In this document: positions 32,806-40,974 of the stretch, piece by piece
How positions within the stretch are numbered: position 1 is the stretch's first letter
Layout: each line of letters starts with the position of its first letter
Source: Planctomycetota bacterium
GTDB taxonomy: Bacteria > Planctomycetota > UBA1135
Assembly: GCA_024275135.1 (NCBI GenBank)
Contig: JAJRZS010000001.1
Span: forward strand, 1-56,192
DNA length: 56,192 nucleotides
Direction of reading: 5' to 3'
Translations under genes and position numbers: made by a program
Notes under the pieces: model-generated
The model's input: only the letters and a program-made list of their open reading frames with translations
Databases searched by the model: none
What the model was told of the DNA's origin: nothing

Positions 32806-33927
32806 GTGAAACTGCTGTCCCTGCTGGTGGCCTTGATGCCACTTTCTGCGCTAGGCTCCTGTAGCACCCTTCTCAAAGCCGAGGAGGAGGCTCCTTTTGT
32901 GCCCCTCTTCAATGGCCACAACCTGGAAGGCTGGGAAGTGGTCAATGGCGCGGCCAGCACTTGGACTGCGTGCGACAACATGATTGTTTGCGATGGCCAG
33001 CCCTCGGGTTTTTTACGCACCCAACGCATGTACCGCAATTTCATCGTGGAGTTTGAATATCGGCATATGCAAAGCGGGGGCAATGCTGGATTTTTTGTCT
33101 GGGCAGATCCTCTTCCTGCACGCGGTGTGCCTTTTCCACGTGCTATCGAAGTTCAAGTCATTGATGGTTGGGAAACCGCAAATTGGACCAGCCACGGGGA
33201 CGTGTTTTCCATCCACGGCGCCTACCTCCATCCCGATCGCCCCCACCCCGCAAGATGGCAGCGCTGCTTACCCTCGGAACGGCGCGCCCTGGGTGCGGGA
33301 CAATGGAATCATTTCCGTATCACAGCCATCGACGGCAAGCTCAAGCTTGCGGTCAACGGCAAAGAGGTTTCTGGTGGCTACGACATTCGACCGCGCATGG
33401 GCTATCTCTGCTTGGAAGCTGAAGGTTCCGAAGTGCATTTCCGCAATCTGCATATCAAGGAATTGCCAGCGGAAAAGCGGCTGCCCGACAATTTGATTGC
33501 TGGAAAAGCCCGTGGCTTCACCACCCTGTACAACGGCATCAACTTCACTCATTGGCAACAACCCGTGGCCGATGGATGGTCCAGCCGAGGCTGGATTTTG
33601 GCCGCCAACTCTCCCCTTCAGCCTTTACGCAGCGAACAATCCTTTGAGGATTTCGAGTGCATCCTCGATTGGCACTACCCAGATTCAGCCGCCGCAACCC
33701 CAGCCAAGCTGGTTTTGCGTGATGGTGTAGAAATTCCGCTTGCCATGGATGAAGGGTGGAATCGCCTGCATGTCATCCTCGTTGGCAACCGCCTCACCTT
33801 GTTGCAAAACGGAGAATTACAAAAGCGTGGGGTAAGGGTGGCAAGCAGCTCCGGCCCCTACCCTATCTCCCTTCAGGCGGATGGAGCGCAGGTGGAGTTC
33901 GCCAATCTTTTCCTGCGCTCCTTGTGA
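32806..33927 (+). CDS. Lipoprotein with two DUF1080 (3-keto-disaccharide hydrolase-like) domains
   Basis: The protein has 373 residues. It has a lipoprotein-type signal (LMPLSALGSC) after the GTG at 32806. Domain 1 (about 28-222) opens with FVPLFNGHNLEGWEVV and ends FRNLHIKEL. Domain 2 (about 236-373) opens with FTTLYNGINFTHWQQPVADGWS and ends VEFANLFLRSL. Both are the concanavalin-like DUF1080 fold, very common in Planctomycetota, where it acts on or binds glycans; 3-keto-disaccharide hydrolase activity is known for some members. Domain 2 is shortened. It follows the permease by 3 bases, and the TPR gene converges on it one base after its stop. Confidence 0.88.
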   Translation: MKLLSLLVALMPLSALGSCSTLLKAEEEAPFVPLFNGHNLEGWEVVNGAASTWTACDNMIVCDGQPSGFLRTQRMYRNFIVEFEYRHMQSGGNAGFFVWADPLPARGVPFPRAIEVQVIDGWETANWTSHGDVFSIHGAYLHPDRPHPARWQRCLPSERRALGAGQWNHFRITAIDGKLKLAVNGKEVSGGYDIRPRMGYLCLEAEGSEVHFRNLHIKELPAEKRLPDNLIAGKARGFTTLYNGINFTHWQQPVADGWSSRGWILAANSPLQPLRSEQSFEDFECILDWHYPDSAAATPAKLVLRDGVEIPLAMDEGWNRLHVILVGNRLTLLQNGELQKRGVRVASSSGPYPISLQADGAQVEFANLFLRSL

Positions 33928-33928
33928 T

Positions 33929-34825
33929 TCACTCAAGGCCAAGCTGCTTACGCAATTCCGGATTATCTGGGAACTGTTGCAGACCTTGCTGCCAAGCTTG
34001 CACGGCCCTTTCGTGGTTGCCACTTTGCTCATAAAGATTGCCGAGCAAAAGATGCGTTTGCGCGAACTGAGGCTGCGCAGGCTGATGACTTTGCTGATCC
34101 ACTAGAATTTCAAAATGGCGGATAGCTTCGGGCTGCTTGCCAAACATTGGCGGCCAGAAAGAATAGGAGACGGCCTTACTGAAACGGGCCTCCCAGTTTT
34201 GTGGATCGGCCTCAAGCACTCGGTCGTAGGTTTGATCCGCCTTAACCGACCACTGGCCTGCCTCCATACCAACCACGCCGCCGCGAATGATGGGCTGCAA
34301 ATAAGCATAGGCAAGTTGATTCATCAGGTTTAGGTTGTTGGGGTTAGCTTCGACTTCCGCTTCCAAGCGGGTGATCGCTTCTTCCAATAATCCTTGCTCC
34401 TTCAATGACTCCCACAGAGCTTCGCGCTCCTCCTCCGGCAGATTTCCAGCTAACAATTGGCCTATGGACTGATTAAGCAGCGCCTCGGCGTCGGCTTTTT
34501 TCTGCGCGGCTTGGCTCGCATCTTCGGCTTGGTTGTTTGCAGTAGGGGCTTGCGCGGCCAAGGCTTCCGCCACCATTTGTTCAATCATGGCTGGATCCAA
34601 GGAACGTTCTACGGGCGTCGAGGCAGAAGTAGGCATGGCATCGAGGCGTTGTTGCAAGCTGTCCATGCTTTGTTGGATAACCGCCAACTGTTGTTGCAGC
34701 TCCAAAACCTCGGTTGCCAAGGCTGGGTTCTCTTGGTTTTCAGCCTGGGTTGGACGCAGAAAATGAAAGCCCAGCCAGCCACAGAGGCCGCCGAGAACAA
34801 GGAGCAGGAGGGAAGAGTAGCGCAT
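33929..34825 (-). CDS. Membrane-anchored TPR protein
   Basis: The protein has 298 residues. An uncleaved N-terminal anchor (LLLLVLGGLCGWLGFHFL) is followed by a coiled-coil segment (about 34-62, EVLELQQQLAVIQQSMDSLQQRL) and an Ala-rich linker. TPR repeats run from about 150 to the end (AITRLEAEVEANPNNLNLMNQLAYAYLQ, AIRHFEILVDQQ, TDYERAVQAW-like QSGNHERAVQAWQQGLQQFPDNPELRKQL). The shape resembles cytochrome c biogenesis CcmI/CycH-type or envelope scaffold TPR proteins, but there is no specific marker. It lies 79 bases downstream of the recQ stop on the same strand and may share its transcript. Confidence 0.72.
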   Translation of the reverse strand: MRYSSLLLLVLGGLCGWLGFHFLRPTQAENQENPALATEVLELQQQLAVIQQSMDSLQQRLDAMPTSASTPVERSLDPAMIEQMVAEALAAQAPTANNQAEDASQAAQKKADAEALLNQSIGQLLAGNLPEEEREALWESLKEQGLLEEAITRLEAEVEANPNNLNLMNQLAYAYLQPIIRGGVVGMEAGQWSVKADQTYDRVLEADPQNWEARFSKAVSYSFWPPMFGKQPEAIRHFEILVDQQSHQPAQPQFAQTHLLLGNLYEQSGNHERAVQAWQQGLQQFPDNPELRKQLGLE

Positions 34826-34904
34826 GATGGACGATGGGCGGAAAAAACCATCCTCCGTTAGCCTACGACCAGCAACAAGCTACGCTAGAGATTCTTTGCC
34901 ATTT

Positions 34905-36500
34905 TCACCGGCTGCTCGGAGCATAATGCACCTGGCAAGCAGCCTCTTCGGCCAGCACCCGGGCACCCAACAAAGTTAATACGACTTTGGGGTATTCGCT
35001 GCCTTCCACCGCACAATAACCTCCATCAAGCAAGGATTGCAACATCGTTTCCATCGCCGATTGCGGAAAGGACTTCATCGTCGCATAACATGTGGGCCAA
35101 GTGGGGATGCCCTTGGCCTTGCTGCCACGCAAAATCTTCAAAATTTTACTACGCCCATAGCGACCATCCAGTTGGTGCACCCCAAACAACAAGCCTTGCG
35201 CCAGGGCCAGTTCCGCACCCTTCAGTTTTCTTTCTTGCCCTCCAGGTTGCAAACAACGGCTGCAGTGCCCGCAGCCCTGGGCTAGCAAGTTGACATCGGG
35301 ATCTCCAAAGTACTCCAAAATATGCTTCCACAAACAACGTCGACCGCGAAGACTTTCGTACACTCGGTTGAGTCGGCGTTGCGCTGCCTCTCTGTACATT
35401 GGGTCGGGTTGTTGCTCGATGAGAAAGTTTTGAGTGCGATAGTCGGCCCCGCGCCACAGCAACAATGCGCGCGACGGCTTGCCATCTCTGCCAGCGCGTC
35501 CAACTTCCTGGTAATAATCTTCAAAAGAGCGGGGTAGGCTCAAGTGAACCAGCAAACGGATATCAGGCTTGTCGATGCCCATGCCAAAAGCATTTGTCGC
35601 CACCAAAACCTGTAAACGATTTTGCAAAAAGGCATCCTGGGCAGTGCTGCGATGCTCCGCTTCACAACCCGCGTGGTAGTACTCAGCGGCAATTCCTGCC
35701 TGAACTAGGGCCGCAGCAGCATCCTCGGTCGTTTGCCGGGTGGCGGCATAAACCAGGCAAGCCTGCCTCTCCCCAGCCGCACGCACTGCAGCAACCAATT
35801 GGCGCCATCGTGAGGCGTCCGAATCCATCCTTGCATCAACCAACTCGAGATTGGGGCGCAAAAAGCCGCGCACAATAACCTCGGGGGTTTGCAAACCAAG
35901 AGCTTCAGCAAGTTCGCTGCGAAGTTGAGGCGTCGCCGTTGCTGTGAAGGCGGCGATGCGACCAGGATTTAATTGCTGCAAAAAGTTTTGGATACCCAAA
36001 TAGGCTTCGCGAAATTCATGCCCCCAACGCAACACGCAATGAGCTTCATCAACCGCCACCAAAGGCACATCCACTTGCTCCAAGCTGCGCAAAAAATTCG
36101 CCGAACCCAAGCGCTCGGGAGAAACATAAAGCAGTTTCAAACTACCCTGCCGGAAATCGGAATAGACCTGATCCCGTTCATCCCAATCTTGATGACTATC
36201 CAAACTGGCAGCAGGAATGCCACGCGCGCGCAGGGCCTGCACCTGATCGCGCATCAAGGCAATTAAGGGAGAGATTACGAGGGTGGTGCCGCCAAACAGC
36301 AATGCCGGCAGTTGATAGCACAAAGATTTCCCACCGCCCGTGGGCAATACGGCGACGGTTTCCTTACCCTGCAAAATAGAACGAATCACATCAGCTTGAC
36401 CAAGCCGAAACTCCTCAAAGCCGAAGTATTGATGCAAGCAGGCATAAACCTGGCGCTTCGTCCAAGTGGAAGCCACAGTTGCGGGGGGCTGATTCGACAT
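34905..36500 (-). CDS. recQ: ATP-dependent DNA helicase, RecQ family
   Basis: This 3'-5' superfamily 2 helicase has 531 residues and acts in recombination and fork repair. Motif 0 is FGFEEFRLGQADVI, motif I LPTGGGKSLCYQLPALL, motif II VDEAHCVLRWGHEFREAY (E. coli type reads CVSQWGHDFR), motif III AFTATATPQLRSEL and motif VI QEVGRAGRDGKPS. The zinc-binding domain is present (RRCLWKHILEYFG...CGHCSRC). A winged-helix part follows but no HRDC domain, so this is a short RecQ. ATG 36500 was chosen; the frame opens one codon earlier with TTG. It starts 6 bases after the M16 peptidase gene, so it appears to be the distal gene of the polysaccharide operon. Confidence 0.93.
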   Translation of the reverse strand: MSNQPPATVASTWTKRQVYACLHQYFGFEEFRLGQADVIRSILQGKETVAVLPTGGGKSLCYQLPALLFGGTTLVISPLIALMRDQVQALRARGIPAASLDSHQDWDERDQVYSDFRQGSLKLLYVSPERLGSANFLRSLEQVDVPLVAVDEAHCVLRWGHEFREAYLGIQNFLQQLNPGRIAAFTATATPQLRSELAEALGLQTPEVIVRGFLRPNLELVDARMDSDASRWRQLVAAVRAAGERQACLVYAATRQTTEDAAAALVQAGIAAEYYHAGCEAEHRSTAQDAFLQNRLQVLVATNAFGMGIDKPDIRLLVHLSLPRSFEDYYQEVGRAGRDGKPSRALLLWRGADYRTQNFLIEQQPDPMYREAAQRRLNRVYESLRGRRCLWKHILEYFGDPDVNLLAQGCGHCSRCLQPGGQERKLKGAELALAQGLLFGVHQLDGRYGRSKILKILRGSKAKGIPTWPTCYATMKSFPQSAMETMLQSLLDGGYCAVEGSEYPKVVLTLLGARVLAEEAACQVHYAPSSR

Positions 36501-36506
36501 CAAGGC

Positions 36507-38123
36507 TTAGTCGGAAAAATCTCCGCGCAGCGCCCGCGCCTTTCTTGCGTAGGCATCTTCCAACATGTCTCGTACTGCTGGATAATCCACCACCTTGAGA
36601 GCAGCCTCAAAATCGGCAATGGCGTGATCAAAGTCACTCATCTCCAAGTAAAGCTGTCCGCGCTCGGCGTAATCGATGACCGTGTTCATGCGGTTTGGGT
36701 TTTTTGCCAGCATCATGGTGTAGGCCTCAATTGCACGCTCGTAATTCCCAGTTTCGGCAGCCTGTGCTGCAGCCTCCTGTAATCCTTCGACATCGTCCGG
36801 CAAAGGTGGAACCTTTTCGCCAGTGCCGCGAAACACCACAGTCACACAGTGTTGGGGTGCCAACCACTCATGCGCAGCCTCAACCACATCAGCAGCATCC
36901 ACCTGGCTGACTTCCTTACCCCAATCAGCGTAGGCCTCCCCCAAGCCAAGGGATTCATATCCGGCGAAGGTGGCCGCTTTGGCGAAATAAGGGCGCGCGC
37001 GCAAGGGTTGTTTGTTGTAGCCATCCACGAGCAATTGCTTGACCTCCTCCAGCTCCAACAACATCGACTCCTCATCGAAAACAGAACCATCGCGGAAACT
37101 TTGCAGCAAGTTTTCCACTTCGTGGTCGGTGGCTTCCCCGCCCGACCAACCCACTTGCAACATATCACGATCCACGCGCCCGCCAATGGCAACCGTAAGC
37201 ACTTCCCCAGTGCTTAATTTTGCACGTTGCAGCAAGGATGTTAAAACTTCCAGTGCGGGACGAGGAGCTTGTCCGTAAACCGGAGTCAGCCATACCTTCA
37301 ACTTGCGATCGCGCGGCAGGGTAGAACGCAAAACCACCTGACGCGGCCGGTTTGGAATCGGCTCCAAGGATATGACATCGGCTTCTGGGCCTCTTTCCAA
37401 TGGGGCAAAGGCCTGCTCAATGGCATCCAACGCCTGCTCAGGGGCCATCGGGCCGACCACCACCACCGCGACCCGATTGGGATGGTAATGCTTGTTGTAA
37501 AAACTACGAATGATGTCTACCGACAAGCCAGGAGCTCGCGTATGGCCTTCTTTGGTGCGCAAGCCCAATCCATAAGGATGCAGAGGAAACACAGCAGCTT
37601 CCAGTTCTTCAGCGCGGCCATCAGCGGAGTGATAGCTATGGGCCTCTTCCAACTCCAGACGATGGCGCTCATGCAAAACAGCACTTTCCTCGAAACTCAA
37701 ATTGCGCAAACGGTCGGCATCCATGGCCAAAACCTGAGCCAGTTTTTCCGGTGGAAACTCATGGTCGTAATACATGGTGAAATCGTCCCGCGTATAAGCA
37801 TTAGCCTCTCCGCCCCAAGCAACCACCGTTTTTTCATGAACATCGGTGCCGGTAGTAGGCGTGCCCGCAAACATCGCATGCTCAGTTAAATGGGCAAGAC
37901 CGGTGGTGGCTGCCGTTTCATTGCGATTGCCCACACCAACAGCCAAAAAAATGGTGGCCGTCTCCGATTCTTGCTGAATGGCCGCAGCATGCAAACCATT
38001 GGCAAGCAAGCGCCGTTGAAAAGTATCGTCTCCCACTCTTAGGGGAGGCAGCTCTTGCGACTGAGCTAGAACAGGAGTGGCGACAAGGAGAAAGAAGAAG
38101 AAGCTGAGGTTGCGAGGAAGCAT
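36507..38123 (-). CDS. M16 family zinc metallopeptidase fused to TPR repeats
   Basis: The exported protein has 538 residues (signal peptide ending TPVLAQS). The active N-terminal M16A half is present: HLTEHAMFAGT is the inverted zinc motif HxxEH, followed about 70 residues later by the third ligand region (RHRLELEEAHSYHSADGRAEELEAAV). The second half-domain (about 205-400) has FYNKHYHPNRVAVVVVGPM. From about 420 TPR-type repeats follow (NYERAIEAYTMMLAKNPNRMNTVIDYAERGQLYLEMSDFDHAIADFEAAL). Such a fusion suggests a tethered peptidase acting on an envelope substrate. The start overlaps the Wzz stop (TAATG), placing it in the polysaccharide operon. Confidence 0.87.
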   Translation of the reverse strand: MLPRNLSFFFFLLVATPVLAQSQELPPLRVGDDTFQRRLLANGLHAAAIQQESETATIFLAVGVGNRNETAATTGLAHLTEHAMFAGTPTTGTDVHEKTVVAWGGEANAYTRDDFTMYYDHEFPPEKLAQVLAMDADRLRNLSFEESAVLHERHRLELEEAHSYHSADGRAEELEAAVFPLHPYGLGLRTKEGHTRAPGLSVDIIRSFYNKHYHPNRVAVVVVGPMAPEQALDAIEQAFAPLERGPEADVISLEPIPNRPRQVVLRSTLPRDRKLKVWLTPVYGQAPRPALEVLTSLLQRAKLSTGEVLTVAIGGRVDRDMLQVGWSGGEATDHEVENLLQSFRDGSVFDEESMLLELEEVKQLLVDGYNKQPLRARPYFAKAATFAGYESLGLGEAYADWGKEVSQVDAADVVEAAHEWLAPQHCVTVVFRGTGEKVPPLPDDVEGLQEAAAQAAETGNYERAIEAYTMMLAKNPNRMNTVIDYAERGQLYLEMSDFDHAIADFEAALKVVDYPAVRDMLEDAYARKARALRGDFSD

Positions 38124-39457
38124 TAGTAAGGTCGGGTAGCGCGCATGCGGCCGAAGGTGGCGGACAACAGAGCCACGAAAACTCCAAGCAAGAGCCCAGA
38201 GAAGGAAGTAAACATGATGATGCCTAGAGGAGTGGGCACTTGCTTGGCCCGCTCTGGCACGGCCAAGGCATAAGGATCAATGAAGGAAAAGGACAATCCA
38301 TGCTCCAAATGGAACTCAAGCTCTTTCCGGCGTTCAGAAATACGCTCGGCCATGGAAGTTGCCTGGGAGTGCGCGGATTGCAGAGTAGCCAAGCGCTCAC
38401 GGTAGCCTGGAACCTCCTTCAATTTGTCGTCAAGCTCGGCTTTCCGCTTTTCAAAAATCTCTTTCTGCGGTCCATATCCTGCTTCAAAAATATCCATGTC
38501 CACAAGTTTCTGGGTGAGTGCGGCAATTTGCGCATCCTGAGTGAGCGTGGAGGAAGACAAAATCAATTCCGCACTTTGGCTGGCTTGGTTTTGTGCCAAC
38601 TCCAACTCTGTTTGAATGCGCAAAATTTCCGGGTGCTTATCTTTATAAGTAAGCCGAGCCACTGCCAACTCAGAGGATAGGTTGGCGATACGTTCTAAGG
38701 CATTCGAATAGCCACTCTGCATTTTCAAATCTTGTCGCGTGGTGACATATTCCGGACGCTCCTTCAACGTTTTTTCAATGATGGGGCGTTGCGCTCTGTT
38801 TTGTTGGAACTGATTTTCCAGTTGAAATAGTTCCTCTTGCACCTTGGCGCGATCGGCCAACCACTGTTGGGTATCGGCGTTGAGATCGGCGGATTGCAGA
38901 GAAGTGAGGTAGGAAGAAATCGCATCGGCCGCTTCCTTCACCCTATCCCAAGCCTTAGGCTCGTTCTTCTTGAAGGTTTCCAAGTTTTGGCGCATGCCGT
39001 CCATCGACATCTCCTCCAACACCTCGGCGAAGGCATAGACCGCACCATTGGCAACCGTGGTCGCTTGTTCCGGAGTACGTCCGTAGCCGGTGTATTGCAC
39101 CACGCCATCCTTGGTAACGTCGCCACGAATATTGGACTTCAAGCGCTGCGGATCCAGCTCGGGATTGTTTTTGGCCACCCGATACACCACCGCGCGACTA
39201 CGCAACAAACTGGTGACCCCAATCAAGCGACCCTCATCCTGCATGGGTAGCAAAGGCTCGTCGGGAATGTTGCCGCTTTCCGTATCAATGGAAATGCCAA
39301 GCCCATGTTCGGGAATTAGAATTTCAGCAGCAACCATGTAGTCGGGAGGATTCACTGCATTTTCGTAAAGGCCCACTCCTATCGAGCCCGCCATAACTAA
39401 AAGCACGATGTGTTTGCGCCGGTAAATCGCGCCAAAAATGGTGGATGCCTGATTCAT
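38123..39457 (-). CDS. Polysaccharide co-polymerase / chain-length determinant (Wzz-GNVR type)
   Basis: The inner-membrane protein has 444 residues, with TM helices near the N-terminus (IVLLVMAGSIGVGLY) and the C-terminus (LGIIMFTSFSGLLLGVFVALLSA). Between them is a long periplasmic coiled-coil region (about 150-390) with a Wzz-like start (YMVAAEILIPEHG). There is no attached tyrosine-kinase domain. The first 60 periplasmic residues share SGNIPDEPLLPM with the second Wzz-like protein at 45515-46846 (AGNIPTSPMLPT), so they are paralogues. Such proteins set polymer chain length with a Wzy polymerase, here the adjacent O-antigen ligase-family gene, with which it overlaps (ATGA). Confidence 0.85.
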   Translation of the reverse strand: MNQASTIFGAIYRRKHIVLLVMAGSIGVGLYENAVNPPDYMVAAEILIPEHGLGISIDTESGNIPDEPLLPMQDEGRLIGVTSLLRSRAVVYRVAKNNPELDPQRLKSNIRGDVTKDGVVQYTGYGRTPEQATTVANGAVYAFAEVLEEMSMDGMRQNLETFKKNEPKAWDRVKEAADAISSYLTSLQSADLNADTQQWLADRAKVQEELFQLENQFQQNRAQRPIIEKTLKERPEYVTTRQDLKMQSGYSNALERIANLSSELAVARLTYKDKHPEILRIQTELELAQNQASQSAELILSSSTLTQDAQIAALTQKLVDMDIFEAGYGPQKEIFEKRKAELDDKLKEVPGYRERLATLQSAHSQATSMAERISERRKELEFHLEHGLSFSFIDPYALAVPERAKQVPTPLGIIMFTSFSGLLLGVFVALLSATFGRMRATRPY

Positions 39458-40974
39458 GAGGAAAGAAGATGCTGGGGCTGAAGCTCAGGTGCGTAGCCCT
39501 GAAGGATTTGACGTTGCCGCTCTTCGCGGTAGGCAATGTAGACACAGCCCAAAATGGCGATGAATGTCCACAAGAATTGGTACCAAAGAAATACTTCAAC
39601 AAAGCTCTGAATGAGCGAAACCAAACTGGCAACCCCCATCCCCATGGCCAAACTACGAAGGCGAGGGTCGGCGGTTTTTGAAGTAATCACGCGCGCTAAA
39701 CAGGAAATCAAAGTGACCACCAAAATGGTGAAGGCGCCGAGGCCGACTAAGCCGAGGTCGGCAAGCATTTGGATTGATGCGTTGTGCACCTGTAGCTCAT
39801 AAGCGTTGAAATAGTCCTTAGTGCCTTCCACGCCAATGCCTATGACCGGATGTTCGAAAAAGGCCTGTAAGCCAATATGGGTGATATGCCAACGAAAATC
39901 TGCCGAACCACGACTAAGGTCACGCACATATTCATAGGCGAATTGGATGGCCCCCGTTGACAGGCCCAAGAAAACCGCGTAGCCCTGCACCATCAAAAAG
40001 ACAGGAGAAAGGTGGGGCCAGCGGAAAAAGGGTAGCAACAAAACCGTTACCCCCAAGGACAACCAACCAGAACGAGACCAGCTAAACAACACACCAAAGC
40101 AAAAAATGACGAAGACCGTAAACAGCATGAAGCGCCGACGTTGACTCACCATTTCTTTGGGCTGCAAGGCCAACCACAAAGCGATCACCGCTACTGTGGA
40201 AGTTACATTGGAATAGCGGTTGGGGTGGGCCATCAATCCGGTAAGACGAGCCGTCGGCCCCCAGGGCGCATCAAACATTTCCACTTGTGCCGCGGCGAAG
40301 GTGATTTCCTGCCCCGTCGCCGCCGACAAAATGCCTTGAATAAACTCCACCCCCAGCGAAACCATGGCGCAGATAATCAAAAAGTCCACCAGCATCAGCA
40401 AACGGTCGGTGGTGTTGATGCACAGGGGCAAAAACAGAGCCAACCCGATGTAGGGAATGCGGGGCAAAAAGTTGCCGAGAACGCCGACGGGATTCTCTGC
40501 ATTGAGAAAGCTCGTGGAATAAGCGGCCAAAATCAACAATACCACCATGCCGATAGGGCTCAGTGGCCAGTGCACATCTCCTTTGCGCAGGACGCCGCCA
40601 AATAGTTTGCCCAAAAGCAACAACCCCAACAAACTGGATATGCCCGGCACCACCTCGGTCACCATCAAGGTGGCGGTAAGAAACAAAATCATGCGGTCTA
40701 TCGACCAGATACGGTGCACAATTACCAGCAACAGAATCAGCCCCACAATGAGGCCCCATAAACTCATAGTGTTGAGGTAGTGACTTTGATCCAAGAAAAT
40801 CCGTAACGGATTCTCATAGGTATTGCGGAAAGCGGCAAGGCCATCCAAATACACATACCAACCCAGGAGTCCGCCCAACACCACCCCAAGCAGGCCCATG
40901 ATTGCCGTGCCGACTGGCCCAAAATCGCGGACCAAATGTTGAGGATTTGCGGCGCTCATGGAGGAGTGGCTCAC
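39454..40974 (-). CDS. O-antigen ligase / Wzy-type polysaccharide polymerase family membrane protein
   Basis: The protein has 506 residues and 11-12 predicted transmembrane helices. The large periplasmic loop precedes a signature block QAFFEHPVIGIGVEGTKDYFNAYELQVHNASIQMLADLGLVGLGAF. It contains the conserved H-x(6)-G-x-G pattern of the Wzy_C/O-antigen ligase family (HPVIGIGVEGT and HNASIQ). It either polymerises repeat units or ligates polymer to a carrier; family alone does not say which. It overlaps both neighbours by 4 bases (ATGA), placing it between the GH39-like gene and Wzz in one tightly coupled operon. A Wzy role is favoured by the adjacent chain-length protein. Confidence 0.87.
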   Translation of the reverse strand: MSHSSMSAANPQHLVRDFGPVGTAIMGLLGVVLGGLLGWYVYLDGLAAFRNTYENPLRIFLDQSHYLNTMSLWGLIVGLILLLVIVHRIWSIDRMILFLTATLMVTEVVPGISSLLGLLLLGKLFGGVLRKGDVHWPLSPIGMVVLLILAAYSTSFLNAENPVGVLGNFLPRIPYIGLALFLPLCINTTDRLLMLVDFLIICAMVSLGVEFIQGILSAATGQEITFAAAQVEMFDAPWGPTARLTGLMAHPNRYSNVTSTVAVIALWLALQPKEMVSQRRRFMLFTVFVIFCFGVLFSWSRSGWLSLGVTVLLLPFFRWPHLSPVFLMVQGYAVFLGLSTGAIQFAYEYVRDLSRGSADFRWHITHIGLQAFFEHPVIGIGVEGTKDYFNAYELQVHNASIQMLADLGLVGLGAFTILVVTLISCLARVITSKTADPRLRSLAMGMGVASLVSLIQSFVEVFLWYQFLWTFIAILGCVYIAYREERQRQILQGYAPELQPQHLLSS

